DNA of 14,424 bases from Actinomycetota bacterium (GTDB lineage Bacteria; Actinomycetota; Thermoleophilia; UBA2241), in assembly GCA_012719015.1 (NCBI GenBank), contig JAAYBE010000256.1:1-14424 (forward strand), given 5' to 3'. The position numbers and the translations under genes are program-made. The notes beneath the pieces were generated by a model that was given only the letters and a program-made list of their open reading frames with translations, did not search any database and had not been told where the DNA came from. Position 1 is the first letter of the stretch. Each line of letters opens with the position of its first letter. Positions 1 through 7,927 of the stretch are shown here, in pieces.

Positions 1-10
1 CAGCGAGTAG
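1..10 (+). other. Possible 3' end of an upstream gene (AGC GAG TAG)
   Basis: The bases 2-10 read Ser-Glu-stop in one plus-strand frame. This could be the tail of the gene before dnaB. Too little is present to say what it encodes, and it may be chance. Confidence 0.15.
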
Positions 11-47
11 ACTGCGGGTCGCACGTCACCGCCCGCACGAGGACGCC

Positions 48-1424
48 ATGGCCGTCGAACGCCTGCAACCCCCCGCCAGCCCGCACCTGCCGCCGCACGA
101 CCTCGAGGCGGAGCAGTCGGTGCTGGGGGCGATGCTGGTCAACCCCAACGCGATCACGGCGGTCGCCGAGCTGCTCACCGCCGACGACTTCTACCGCGAC
201 ACGCACCGCCTCGTCTACGGCGGCATCCTCACGCTGTTCGAGCGCGGCGAGGAGGTCGACGTCATCACGCTGAGCGCCCAGCTCGAGCGGGCAGGGTCGC
301 TCGAACGCGCCGGCGGGCGCGAGTTCGTCCACGCGCTCGCCGAGTTCGTGCCCGCGGCGGCCAACGCCCCGTATTACGCCGGCATCGTGCGCGAACAGAG
401 CGTGCTGCGCTCGCTCATCCGCGTGGGCAACGAGATCGCCGAGCTCGGCTACCAGCACCCGGGCGAGACGCGCGACCTCCTCGACCGCTGTGAGCAGAAG
501 GTCTTCGCCATCCAGCAGCAGCGCAGCGTCGGCGAATTCGAGCACATCAGGGAGGTCCTCGTCCGCAACTTCGAGCACCTGGCGGCGCTCGACAGCGACC
601 GCGGGGTCACCGGCGTCGCCAGCGGCTTCGAGGCCATCGACAGGCTCACCGGCGGCTTCCAGCGCGCCAATCTCATCGTGCTGGCCGCGCGCCCCGGGGT
701 CGGCAAGACGAGCCTGGCGCTCAACATGGCGCAGCACATCGCGACCGAGGGGCGCCGCCCCGACGGCAGCCGGCACGCGGTCGCCGTCTTCAGCCTCGAG
801 ATGAGCGCCGAGGAGCTGGGCGAACGCCTCATGTGCTCCTCGGCGCGCGTCAGCTCGCACAAGCTGCGCACCGGCAACCTCTCTCCGGACGACCACGCCA
901 AGCTGGTCCAGGCGGCCGGCGTGCTCGAGAAAGCCGACATCTTCATCGACGACACCGCCGGCCTCAACATGTTCGAGCTCCGCGCCAAGGCGCGCCGCCT
1001 CCAGGCCAAGACGCCGCTCAGCCTGGTGATCGTCGACTACCTCCAGCTCATGACCGGCGACGGGCGGGCAGACAACCGCCAGCAGGAGGTCAGCAACATC
1101 TCCCGCGCCATGAAGCAGCTCGCCCGTGAGCTCTCCGTGCCCGTCATCGCCGTCAGCCAGCTCAACCGCGCGCCCGAGGCGCGCGCCGACCGCGAGCCCC
1201 AGCTGGCCGACCTCCGCGAGTCGGGCGCCATCGAGCAGGACGCCGACATGGTCATGTTCATCTACGAAGACCCCAGCGACCCGGCGTCGAAGGGCGTGGT
1301 CAAGCTCAAGATCGCCAAACACCGCAACGGCCCCACCGGGCTCGTGCGCCTCGGCTTCGTGCGCGACTACACGCAGTTCCGCACGCTGCGCCAGACCGAG
1401 GACTACGGGTACGGCGACGAGTAG
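48..1424 (+). CDS. dnaB: Replicative DNA helicase DnaB
   Basis: Hexameric 5'-3' helicase that unwinds DNA ahead of the replisome and recruits primase. The N-terminal DnaB domain (residues about 15-115, opening HDLEAEQSVLGAML) is followed by a RecA-like C-terminal domain. Visible motifs are Walker A ARPGVGKTS (214-222), Walker B LVIVDYLQL (326-334), SQLNR (370-374), DLRESGAIEQDAD (388-400) and KHRNGPTG (424-431), which carries the arginine-finger region. The 458-residue length is normal, and no intein interrupts the P-loop or the later motifs, the usual insertion sites in this family. The ATG is preceded by GAGGA at 39-43 with a short 4-base spacer. It runs into the folate-type genes on the same strand after a 57-base gap. 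Identification is secure from motif order and length. Confidence 0.97.
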   Translation: MAVERLQPPASPHLPPHDLEAEQSVLGAMLVNPNAITAVAELLTADDFYRDTHRLVYGGILTLFERGEEVDVITLSAQLERAGSLERAGGREFVHALAEFVPAAANAPYYAGIVREQSVLRSLIRVGNEIAELGYQHPGETRDLLDRCEQKVFAIQQQRSVGEFEHIREVLVRNFEHLAALDSDRGVTGVASGFEAIDRLTGGFQRANLIVLAARPGVGKTSLALNMAQHIATEGRRPDGSRHAVAVFSLEMSAEELGERLMCSSARVSSHKLRTGNLSPDDHAKLVQAAGVLEKADIFIDDTAGLNMFELRAKARRLQAKTPLSLVIVDYLQLMTGDGRADNRQQEVSNISRAMKQLARELSVPVIAVSQLNRAPEARADREPQLADLRESGAIEQDADMVMFIYEDPSDPASKGVVKLKIAKHRNGPTGLVRLGFVRDYTQFRTLRQTEDYGYGDE

Positions 1425-1468
1425 CGTCGCGGGATCAGGCGCCCGGCGCGCCGCGGCGGCGACGGGAG

Positions 1469-1474
1469 TACACT
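1469..1474 (+). promoter_or_regulatory. Candidate -10 box (TACACT) for a leaderless pabB-like transcript
   Basis: TACACT ends 7 bases before the ATG at 1482, which would put transcription initiation at or next to the start codon. No -35 hexamer is seen at the usual distance and no well-spaced Shine-Dalgarno is present. The 57-base gap behind dnaB also holds a CGTCGC/GCGACG inverted repeat (1425-1430 and 1459-1464) with GC-rich filling. Confidence 0.4.
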
Positions 1475-1481
1475 GAGCCAC

Positions 1482-3005
1482 ATGACCATGCCGGCCGCCG
1501 CCCTCCACGTCACACACCTTCACACCGACGCCGTCGACCCGGTCACGCTCGTCCGGGAACTCGGGCTCGAGGGCGCGGCGCCCGTGGTGCTGCTGGACTC
1601 GGCCGGCGGCTCGGCCAGACTCGCGCAACGGCATTACCTCGCCTGGGACCCCGTCTTGCGCCTGCGGGCGCGGGCCGGCGTCGTCGAGGCGACCGTCGGC
1701 CCCGGCGTGACCCGCGAGGGGGGCACGCCGGCGCGCACCCTCGCCCGCCAGGCCGCCGATCTGCGTCGGCTCCCACCGTTCGAGGCGCTGCGTCAGGCCG
1801 CGCGGTGGGCGGAGCATCCCCGCCCCTCCGCCGGATCCGGTGCCACGGAGGCCGGTCGCGGAGAAGGGGCGCACGCGGCGCGGGACGACGACCTCCCTGA
1901 GGCCGAGGCGCTGTTCGGGCTCATCAGCTACGACGCCGTGCGCTATCTCGAGCGCCTGCCCGACACGGTGTGTGACGACCTCGGCATCCCCGACATCGAC
2001 GTCTTCCTCCCCGGCCGCCTGCTGCGCTACGACCTGGCGAGCGGCGAGGCCGTGCTGGTCGACCGCCTCGCCGCGGACGCCGGCGCGGCGGCGGCGCAGG
2101 CGGGGCGCGTCGAGGCGGCCCTGCGGGCTGCGCGCCGTCCCTCCGCCGCCGTGCTCCACGGCAACGACCTGCCGGTCTTCCGCAGCAACTTCACGCAGGC
2201 CGAATACGAGGAGGTCGTGCGCCGCACGCGCGAGTACGTCCACGCCGGCGACGTGTTCCAGGCCAACCTCAGCCAGCGGCTCGACCTGTGCTACTCCCTG
2301 CCCAGCCTGCACCTGTACGACACGCTGCGCACCGTCAACCCGAGCCCCTTCGCCGGCTACCTCAACCTGGGGGAGTACGAGCTGATCAGCTCGTCGCCGG
2401 AGCGTCTCGTCCGGCTGGGGGAGGGAGGCTGGGCCGAGACGCGTCCCATCGGGGGGACGCGCCCGCGCGGCTCACTCGCCGAGAAGGACCTCACCGAGGA
2501 GCTCAACCTCGACCCCAAGGACCGCGCCGAGCACATCATGCTCGTCGACCTCGAGCGCAACGACCTCGGGCGGGTCTGCGAGTACGGCACGGTGCGGGTC
2601 GACGAGCTCATGGTCAACGAGTTCTACAGTCACGTGATCCACATCGTCAGCAACATCCGCGGCCGCCTGCATCCCTCGCGCGACGCGGTGGACCTGATCA
2701 GGGCGATGTTCCCCGGCGGGACGATCACCGGGTGCCCCAAGGTGCGCTGCATGGAGATCGTCGACGAGCTGGAGACCGTGCGCCGCGGTCCGTACACCGG
2801 GTCCTTCGGATGGGTCGCCACGCGGCGGCTCGACCTCAACATCGTCATCCGCACACTGGTGCGCAAGGGCGACCGGCTGTTCCTGCAGGCGGGCGGCGGC
2901 ATCGTCGCCGACTCGGTGCCGGTGAACGAATATCGCGAGACGCTGCACAAGGCGGCCGGCATGCTGCGCGCGGTGAGCGCCAGCATCGCCGAGCGCGCGG
3001 GGTGA
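1482..3005 (+). CDS. pabB: Chorismate-binding enzyme, PabB/TrpE family (aminodeoxychorismate synthase component I likely)
   Basis: Converts chorismate to aminodeoxychorismate (PabB) or anthranilate (TrpE) using ammonia from a glutaminase partner, which is not in this window. The N-terminal TrpE-type domain (FGLISYDAVRYLERLP, 145-160) is joined to a chorismate-binding domain with VFQANLSQR (258-266), DLERND (356-361), PGGTITGCPK (411-420) and GGGIVADS (471-478). The PGG-TITG form resembles PabB rather than the usual PAGT of TrpE, and a PabC-like gene follows after 22 bases, so folate synthesis is favoured. Oddities: the position that is Lys in classical PabB (PIKGT) and Ala in TrpE (PIAGT) is Gly here (PIGGT, 322-326), and residues 110-138 form a low-complexity Gly/Ala/Arg linker between subdomains. 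TrpE remains possible. No well-spaced Shine-Dalgarno is present (GGGAG lies 13 bases from the ATG). Confidence 0.88.
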   Translation: MTMPAAALHVTHLHTDAVDPVTLVRELGLEGAAPVVLLDSAGGSARLAQRHYLAWDPVLRLRARAGVVEATVGPGVTREGGTPARTLARQAADLRRLPPFEALRQAARWAEHPRPSAGSGATEAGRGEGAHAARDDDLPEAEALFGLISYDAVRYLERLPDTVCDDLGIPDIDVFLPGRLLRYDLASGEAVLVDRLAADAGAAAAQAGRVEAALRAARRPSAAVLHGNDLPVFRSNFTQAEYEEVVRRTREYVHAGDVFQANLSQRLDLCYSLPSLHLYDTLRTVNPSPFAGYLNLGEYELISSSPERLVRLGEGGWAETRPIGGTRPRGSLAEKDLTEELNLDPKDRAEHIMLVDLERNDLGRVCEYGTVRVDELMVNEFYSHVIHIVSNIRGRLHPSRDAVDLIRAMFPGGTITGCPKVRCMEIVDELETVRRGPYTGSFGWVATRRLDLNIVIRTLVRKGDRLFLQAGGGIVADSVPVNEYRETLHKAAGMLRAVSASIAERAG

Positions 3006-3014
3006 GAGACGCGA

Positions 3015-3020
3015 TAGACT
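3015..3020 (+). promoter_or_regulatory. Candidate -10 box (TAGACT) for a leaderless pabC-like transcript
   Basis: TAGACT lies in the 22-base gap after the pabB-like stop and ends 7 bases before the GTG at 3028, the same spacing as ahead of the pabB-like gene. The gap contains no Shine-Dalgarno. No -35 match is seen. Confidence 0.4.
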
Positions 3021-3027
3021 ACGCGCC

Positions 3028-3855
3028 GTGCCACAGCTGATCATCAACGACGTGCTCATGGACGAGACCGAGGCGACCCTGCCGGCCACCGACCGCGCCC
3101 TCACCCACGGCCTCGGCCTTTACGAGACCATCAAGCTCATCGACGGCGTGCCGGCGTTCTTCGAGGAGCACATCCTCCGTCTCGAGCGCGGCATCGCCGC
3201 ACTGGGACTGGACAACGAGATCGACAAACCCAAGCTGGCAGGGCAGATCCTCCGGCTGAGCGAGGCCAACGGCGGCACCGACAACTCCTGCCGGCTGCTG
3301 GTCACCGCCGGGCCGCCCGGCGGGACGCCGAACCTGCTGGTGCAGACCGACCGCCGCGACTTCCCCGCCAGGCCGCTGCGCGTCATCTCGTACCGCGGCG
3401 TGCGCGTCAGCGCCCAGTACAAGGCCATGACCGTGATGCAGTCCTACTTCGCGCAGCGCGCCGCCCGCGCCGCCGGGGTGGACGACGCCCTGCTCGTGGA
3501 CGACGAGAGCCGCATCTTCGAGGGCTCCACTTCCAACGTGTTCGTGCTGCGTGCCGGCGTCCTGGTCACGCCCCCCGCCGAGGGGGACATCCTGCCCGGC
3601 GTGATCCGCGCCAAGATCGACGAGCTCGCCGGAGCCGCGGGGATCCCGGTGGTGGACGCCTGGACGCGGGTCGTCGACCTCCACCCCGAGGACGGCCTGC
3701 TGCTCACGAGCAGTGTGCGGGGGACCGTGGCCGTGGAGCAGGTCGACGACGTGCGGTTGTCCGTCCCCGAGCGCGAGCTCGCCCGGCTGAGGGCCCTGAT
3801 CGACGAGGCGGAGGCGGCCAGCGCGGCCGCCTTCAGTGCCACCTACCGGGCGTAG
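3028..3855 (+). CDS. pabC: Class IV aminotransferase / aminodeoxychorismate lyase-like (PabC family)
   Basis: PLP enzyme of fold type IV (branched-chain aminotransferase, D-amino-acid aminotransferase and 4-amino-4-deoxychorismate lyase share this fold). The N-terminal D-x-ALTHGLGLYETIK stretch (22-36), the likely Schiff-base lysine K132 in YKAMTVMQSY and the cofactor-binding EGSTSNVF (165-172) are all visible. The length of 275 residues fits the family. Sequence alone does not separate lyase from transaminase; position 22 bases behind a pabB-like gene is the main reason for calling PabC, which would release pyruvate from aminodeoxychorismate to give para-aminobenzoate. The GTG start is chosen because the fold begins right after it (PQLIINDVLMDE). 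No Shine-Dalgarno is seen, and a TAGACT box ends 7 bases before the GTG. Confidence 0.88.
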   Translation: MPQLIINDVLMDETEATLPATDRALTHGLGLYETIKLIDGVPAFFEEHILRLERGIAALGLDNEIDKPKLAGQILRLSEANGGTDNSCRLLVTAGPPGGTPNLLVQTDRRDFPARPLRVISYRGVRVSAQYKAMTVMQSYFAQRAARAAGVDDALLVDDESRIFEGSTSNVFVLRAGVLVTPPAEGDILPGVIRAKIDELAGAAGIPVVDAWTRVVDLHPEDGLLLTSSVRGTVAVEQVDDVRLSVPERELARLRALIDEAEAASAAAFSATYRA

Positions 3856-3865
3856 GCTCCGACAC

Positions 3866-3914
3866 GCCGGCCGGCAGGTGGCCGACGGCTCCGCCGGCGG
3901 TTCAGCGCCGGCGC
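3866..3914. repeat. Three GC-only 10-bp palindromes at a convergent junction
   Basis: GCCGGCCGGC (3866-3875), CCGCCGGCGG (3891-3900) and GCGCCGGCGC (3905-3914) are each perfectly self-complementary and lie within 49 bases. They sit where the aminotransferase and methyltransferase genes converge; the last is inside the methyltransferase 3' end. They may serve in bidirectional termination, or reflect base composition. Confidence 0.4.
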
Positions 3915-4648
3915 CCCTCCAGGAACCAGCTCGTGTGATGGTGCGGCGACCGCCCCGGGCGTGGCTCCTCGTAGGAGCGCTCCTCCAGGTCCAGGATCTC
4001 GAAGCCGGCGAAATCGCGCGTGAGCTCCTCGGCGGTGCAGAAGTGCAGGTACACCCCGCTGACCCAGCTGCGCTCCTCGCCGGAGACGGGATCGCCCTTC
4101 GCGTAATGCTCCGGGTCGCGCGGCGACAACGTGCTGAGGAAGAGCAGCCCGCCGGGGCGGGTCACGGCCGAGAGCGTGGCCGCGAACTCGCGCCGACCGA
4201 TCGGTCCCAGAAGATGGTAGACGTTGCAGGCGAAGACGACGTCGAAGGCGCTGGCGTTGTCCGGATCGGCCGCGAACGACGCCATGTCCGTGGCCCGGTA
4301 CTCGGCGTCGAGGCCGGCCTTGCCCGAGCGGCGCACGGCGCGCGAGTGCTCCGTGCGCGCGGTCTCCACGGCGGCCGGCGAGCCGTCGATGCCGAGGACG
4401 CGACAGCCGAGCTCGGCGGCGAGGTAGCGCGTGTCGCGTCCGTACCCGCACCCGACGTCGAGCAGTCTCAGGTCCGGCCGCGCGTAAGGTCGCAGACGGG
4501 CGACCGTCAGCTGCGCCAGCGGACTGGGCGAGTCGCCCCAGACCTTCTCGTGCGCGGCGTACCTCCGGTCCCAGTGCAAGGAGGCCTGGGGGATGGACGC
4601 GGCGGGAGGCGCTCCGCCTCGCCCGCCGGGATCCCGTCGTCCGCTCAC
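3902..4648 (-). CDS. Class I SAM-dependent methyltransferase
   Basis: Rossmann-fold methyltransferase of unknown substrate. Counting from the longer GTG start at 4669 (255 residues), motif I LLDVGCGYGRD is at 69-79, the acidic residue closing strand 2 is in VLGIDGS (91-97), and the motif IV region is FDVVFACNVYHLL (142-154), followed by RPGGLLFLSTLS (171-182). The family includes TehB-like and small-molecule methylases; nothing here fixes the substrate. The start is uncertain. GTG at 4648 gives a 4-base GTGA overlap with the purC stop, in keeping with the overlap upstream in this operon, and 248 residues. GTG at 4669 lies inside purC with GGAGG only 1 base before it. The first 30 or so residues of the longer form are not conserved-looking in either case. 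Last gene of the operon, convergent with the aminotransferase gene. Confidence 0.88.
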   Translation of the reverse strand: MSGRRDPGGRGGAPPAASIPQASLHWDRRYAAHEKVWGDSPSPLAQLTVARLRPYARPDLRLLDVGCGYGRDTRYLAAELGCRVLGIDGSPAAVETARTEHSRAVRRSGKAGLDAEYRATDMASFAADPDNASAFDVVFACNVYHLLGPIGRREFAATLSAVTRPGGLLFLSTLSPRDPEHYAKGDPVSGEERSWVSGVYLHFCTAEELTRDFAGFEILDLEERSYEEPRPGRSPHHHTSWFLEGRRR

Positions 4649-5517
4649 GGTCGCGTCAACCGACGCCACGCCTCCAGGTATTTCTCGGAGGTCCTGGCCA
4701 CGACCTCCGGAGGCAACTCCGGTCCCGGCGCCGTCTTGTCCCAGTCGAGCGTCTCCAAGTAGTCGCGCACGTACTGCTTGTCGTAGCTCGGCTGGCTGCT
4801 GCCCGGCCGATACCCGTCCGCCGGCCAGAAGCGCGACGAGTCCGGCGTCATCGCCTCGTCGATGAGGATCAGCTCACCGTCGAGAAGCCCGAACTCGAAC
4901 TTGGTGTCGGCGATGATGATGCCGCGCTCGAGCGCATGGGCGGCGCCGAACGCGTACAGCTCGAGAGCCGTGTCGCGCACCCTCTCGGCCAGCTCGCGGC
5001 CGATCAGGTCGACCGTCTGGGCGAACGAGATGTTCTCGTCGTGGGCGCCGAGGGCCGCCTTGGTGGACGGTGTGAAGATCGGCTCGGGCAGCCGGCTCGC
5101 CTCGACGAGGCCGGCCGGCAGGTCGATCCCGCACACGGCGCCCGTCCTCTCGTAATCCTTGCGCCCGGACCCCGTGAGGTAGCCGCGCACGATCGCCTCC
5201 ACCGGCAGCGCCTCGGCTCTCTTCACCACCACAGACCGTCCCGCGAGGTGGCCGTGCTCGCCGTCGACGTCGAACGGATCCGGGTCGACCAGGTGGTTCG
5301 GGATGATGGGTGCGGTCTGCCCGAACCAGAAGTTGGAGATCTGCGTGAGCACCATGCCCTTCTCGGGGATCGGGGTGGGCAGGACCACGTCGAAAGCGGA
5401 GAGCCGATCGGTGACGACGATGAGCAGCCGGTCGGGCGCGTACTCGTACACGTCGCGCACCTTGCCCCGGTTGATGAGCCCCCAGGCGGTCTCGCCCGAC
5501 TCGTACAGGGTGGTCAT
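4645..5517 (-). CDS. purC: SAICAR synthase (phosphoribosylaminoimidazole-succinocarboxamide synthase)
   Basis: Joins CAIR and aspartate using ATP in purine synthesis to make SAICAR; cytosolic. Diagnostic stretches are NRGKVRDVYE (16-25), LLIVVTDRLSAFD (31-43), the family signature LPVEAIVRGYLTGS (104-117) and the second signature region IIADTKFEFG (201-210). The C-terminal PDSSRFWPADGY (225-236) is also typical. At 290 residues it is of the longer form found in many bacteria and yeast. The ATG overlaps the stop of the upstream PEPCK-like gene by 4 bases (ATGA), so the two are probably translationally coupled; an AAAGGAG lies about 10 bases ahead of the ATG. No other purine gene is nearby, which is unusual for purC. 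Confidence 0.97.
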   Translation of the reverse strand: MTTLYESGETAWGLINRGKVRDVYEYAPDRLLIVVTDRLSAFDVVLPTPIPEKGMVLTQISNFWFGQTAPIIPNHLVDPDPFDVDGEHGHLAGRSVVVKRAEALPVEAIVRGYLTGSGRKDYERTGAVCGIDLPAGLVEASRLPEPIFTPSTKAALGAHDENISFAQTVDLIGRELAERVRDTALELYAFGAAHALERGIIIADTKFEFGLLDGELILIDEAMTPDSSRFWPADGYRPGSSQPSYDKQYVRDYLETLDWDKTAPGPELPPEVVARTSEKYLEAWRRLTRP

Positions 5518-7361
5518 GAGGGACGTGCTCCTTTCGCGGCGATGAGGTCGAGCAGGGCCTCGGCGGCGGCGCGTGGCCCGGCCGACTCCTTGCCCGGCAG
5601 GCCGAGCTGCGTGCGCAGCTGGCCGACGAACACGCCGGCCCGGAACGCCGCCGCGAAGGTGGATGCGGCGAGCGCCTCGTGCTGCCCGCGGCGCTGGGCC
5701 GGGCCGAACGGGTTGGCGAAGTAGCTGTGGGTCACACCGACCGCCGTGGTCGTGCCCTTGCTCATGGCCGCGCCGTCGCGGAACACGGCCAGCGCCGCGG
5801 CCTCGTCGCTCAGACGCTCGACGACGGGATGCGTGGCGTCCACGGCCTCATGGTTGTTGGCGTACAACAGGAAGTCCACCGGGTAGCCGTGCAGCACATC
5901 GTCGAGGGTGGTGACCGGGAGGACCACACGGGCGTTGACCTTGCTCGGACTCATGATGATCGACCTGTCGAGCTGACCCAGAGCGTACCCCTTCTGCAGA
6001 TCGTCGAGGCGCACGAAGGCGCCGATCTCGCTGCCGAACCCGAGCAGGCCGTCGCCGGGGTCCACCTCGAGGGTGCCCATATCGTCGGCGATGATGCGCA
6101 CCTCCCGCAACCGGTCGGCGCCGAACACGCGCAGCGCCTCCAGAGTCTCGCTCTTGCCGGTCGCCGTGTCGCCGATGAGGAGCACCGTGGCGAGGCTGCC
6201 GTCACCCAGGACGAGACGGGCGTACGCACCGTGGAACGGCATCGCCCCGCGGTCCATGGCACAGACGTTGTGCAGGGTGAGCGCCATCTTCTTGAGGTAG
6301 CCGAAGTAGGCGAAGCGGTCCTCGAGCGGGACCGCCGCCACCAGCAGCCGACTGGGGCGGTCGTCGTGGAAGACGGCCGGCAGCGCACCGAACCGGGCGA
6401 GGGCCGCCGGAGGGACGCCGTAGAGGTACACGGCGTCCGGCCCGGCCGCGACCTCCTCGTCGGACGCGACCTCGAACAGGTTGGCGAGGCTCAGCCCGAG
6501 TCCCATGAAGCCGCGATGGAAGTAGACGAACACCGTGGTCCGCCCCACCCGCGCCGGATAACAGAGCCAGTCCCGTTGCTCCAGCGTGAGCCCGGCGAGC
6601 GGACTCTCGTCCACCTCCACGAACTGCCCGGCGCGGGTGGTGGCCGGCGGGTCGAGCAGCAGCGGGGGATAGAGCAGCAGGTCGCGCACGAAGGGGATGC
6701 CGGTGAGCAGGTCGCGATACCGGGCCGGCACCGGCCATCTGTGCCCCACCGCGTACACCCCGACCTCAGCGCCGGCCGCGACCTGGCGCAGCACACGCGG
6801 ACGGGCGCCGGTGATGTTCTCGGCCACGTCCCGGTACAGCGCCCGCACGAGCCGCGCCAGGCTCTCGACGGCCTCGGTGAACCCGCGCAGCGGACGTCTG
6901 TCGCCCGGCGCCGGAGACGAATCCGCCCGCACCACCAGGAACCTGTCCCAGCGGCGCCAGAAGTCGTACAGACCCTCGACGAACTCGTGCAGCGGCCCCC
7001 GCCGGACGAGGAGTCCGGGCGGAGCACCGGCGGTGAACGAGACCCGCTCCAGCGGGTTGTTGGCGAGCAGCCGGATCGTCTCCAGAAGACGCTCCCGCCG
7101 GGGGTCCTCGATCTCCCCCCTCCCGGGAGTCACAGGACCGTTGACCGCGCCCCCGACCGACGCCGTCGGGCTCTCCCCCGACGCGCCCATCCCCAGCTCC
7201 TCGAGCACGGCCGGGTTCTGCGCCTCCAGACGGTCGATGTAGAGGTGCAGCACCCGGGCGAACGCGGCGCTCTCGACCAGCTCCTGCGTACTGGCGCACA
7301 CGGAGCCGTCCGAGTACATGACCGCCTGGTGTTCGTCGAGCTCCAACCGCTGAAGGGACAT
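5514..7361 (-). CDS. Divergent PEP-carboxykinase-like P-loop protein with unrecognised N-terminal half
   Basis: A 615-residue protein whose C-terminal half reads as the PEP carboxykinase fold. It has YFGYLKKMALTLHN (352-365) with a Lys pair at 357-358, MPFHGAYA (374-381) with His377, a P-loop GDTATGKS (397-404), the kinase-2-like IIADDMG (423-429) with Asp426-427, VNARVVLPV (475-483) with Arg478, and KGTTTAVGVTHSYFANPFG (535-553). These fall in the same order and spacing as Lys212/Lys213, His232, the P-loop, Asp268/269 and Arg333 of E. coli PckA. The N-terminal 330 or so residues are not the usual PEPCK N-terminus and contain a Gly/Ser/Pro-rich stretch (58-82). Activity as a true PEPCK is unproven; a kinase or scaffold role is possible. 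ATG preceded by GGAG (7-base spacer). It overlaps purC by 4 bases and sits 51 bases after mscL. Confidence 0.8.
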   Translation of the reverse strand: MSLQRLELDEHQAVMYSDGSVCASTQELVESAAFARVLHLYIDRLEAQNPAVLEELGMGASGESPTASVGGAVNGPVTPGRGEIEDPRRERLLETIRLLANNPLERVSFTAGAPPGLLVRRGPLHEFVEGLYDFWRRWDRFLVVRADSSPAPGDRRPLRGFTEAVESLARLVRALYRDVAENITGARPRVLRQVAAGAEVGVYAVGHRWPVPARYRDLLTGIPFVRDLLLYPPLLLDPPATTRAGQFVEVDESPLAGLTLEQRDWLCYPARVGRTTVFVYFHRGFMGLGLSLANLFEVASDEEVAAGPDAVYLYGVPPAALARFGALPAVFHDDRPSRLLVAAVPLEDRFAYFGYLKKMALTLHNVCAMDRGAMPFHGAYARLVLGDGSLATVLLIGDTATGKSETLEALRVFGADRLREVRIIADDMGTLEVDPGDGLLGFGSEIGAFVRLDDLQKGYALGQLDRSIIMSPSKVNARVVLPVTTLDDVLHGYPVDFLLYANNHEAVDATHPVVERLSDEAAALAVFRDGAAMSKGTTTAVGVTHSYFANPFGPAQRRGQHEALAASTFAAAFRAGVFVGQLRTQLGLPGKESAGPRAAAEALLDLIAAKGARPS

Positions 7362-7412
7362 CGGTGGTCTCCGGGAAAGGCTGGATGCCTGGCTCCGCCG
7401 CCCGACCCTCCG

Positions 7413-7817
7413 TCAGGCCCTGGGCTCCTGCACCGAGCCGCAGAAGGCGCACTTGTGGGCGCCGTAGGGTATCTCGCTCAGGCATTCCGGGCAGGTCTTG
7501 GTGGTGGGGTCGGCGCCGCGGGCGCGCAGCTCGGCCACCTTGTTCATCGGCATCACGACGACGAAGTAGATCGCGGTCGCGATCAGCAGGAACGAGATCA
7601 CGGCGTTCAGGAACGATCCGTATTTGATCACTCCCTCGCCGATCTTGAACGAGAGACCGCTGAAGTCGGGCTGGCCGCCGATCGCCGCCACGATCTGCAT
7701 GAGCACGTCGTCGACGAACGAGGTCACCACCGCCCCGAACGCGGCGCCGATGACGACGGCGACGGCCAGGTCGACGACGTTGCCGCGGAGGATGAAGTCC
7801 CGGAAGCCCTTGATCAT
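7413..7817 (-). CDS. mscL: Large-conductance mechanosensitive channel MscL with C-terminal zinc ribbon
   Basis: Pentameric inner-membrane channel that opens under high membrane tension to release solutes during hypo-osmotic shock. The N-terminal amphipathic helix and TM1 (GFRDFILRGNVVDLAVAVVI, residues 4-23) carry the typical FILRGNVVDLAVAVVIG signature. TM2 is NAVISFLLIATAIYFVVV (71-88), followed by a charged KVAELRAR linker. The cytoplasmic end carries two CxxC pairs (C109/C112 and C123/C126, CPECLSEI...HKCAFC), a zinc-ribbon-like tail found in a subset of MscL proteins. The length of 134 residues is normal. The ATG has AAGGGG with a 6-base spacer. It lies between sod and the PEPCK-like gene on the same strand. 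Confidence 0.97.
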   Translation of the reverse strand: MIKGFRDFILRGNVVDLAVAVVIGAAFGAVVTSFVDDVLMQIVAAIGGQPDFSGLSFKIGEGVIKYGSFLNAVISFLLIATAIYFVVVMPMNKVAELRARGADPTTKTCPECLSEIPYGAHKCAFCGSVQEPRA

Positions 7818-7927
7818 GACGTACCCCTTCTCAGTCTCGGCGCGGTCGTCTCCACGACGGCGCGTTCACTGTCGATGACGGCCGGTCCCGGCCGGGCGAC
7901 CGGCGCGGAGAGCGACCCGGGGCCTCC

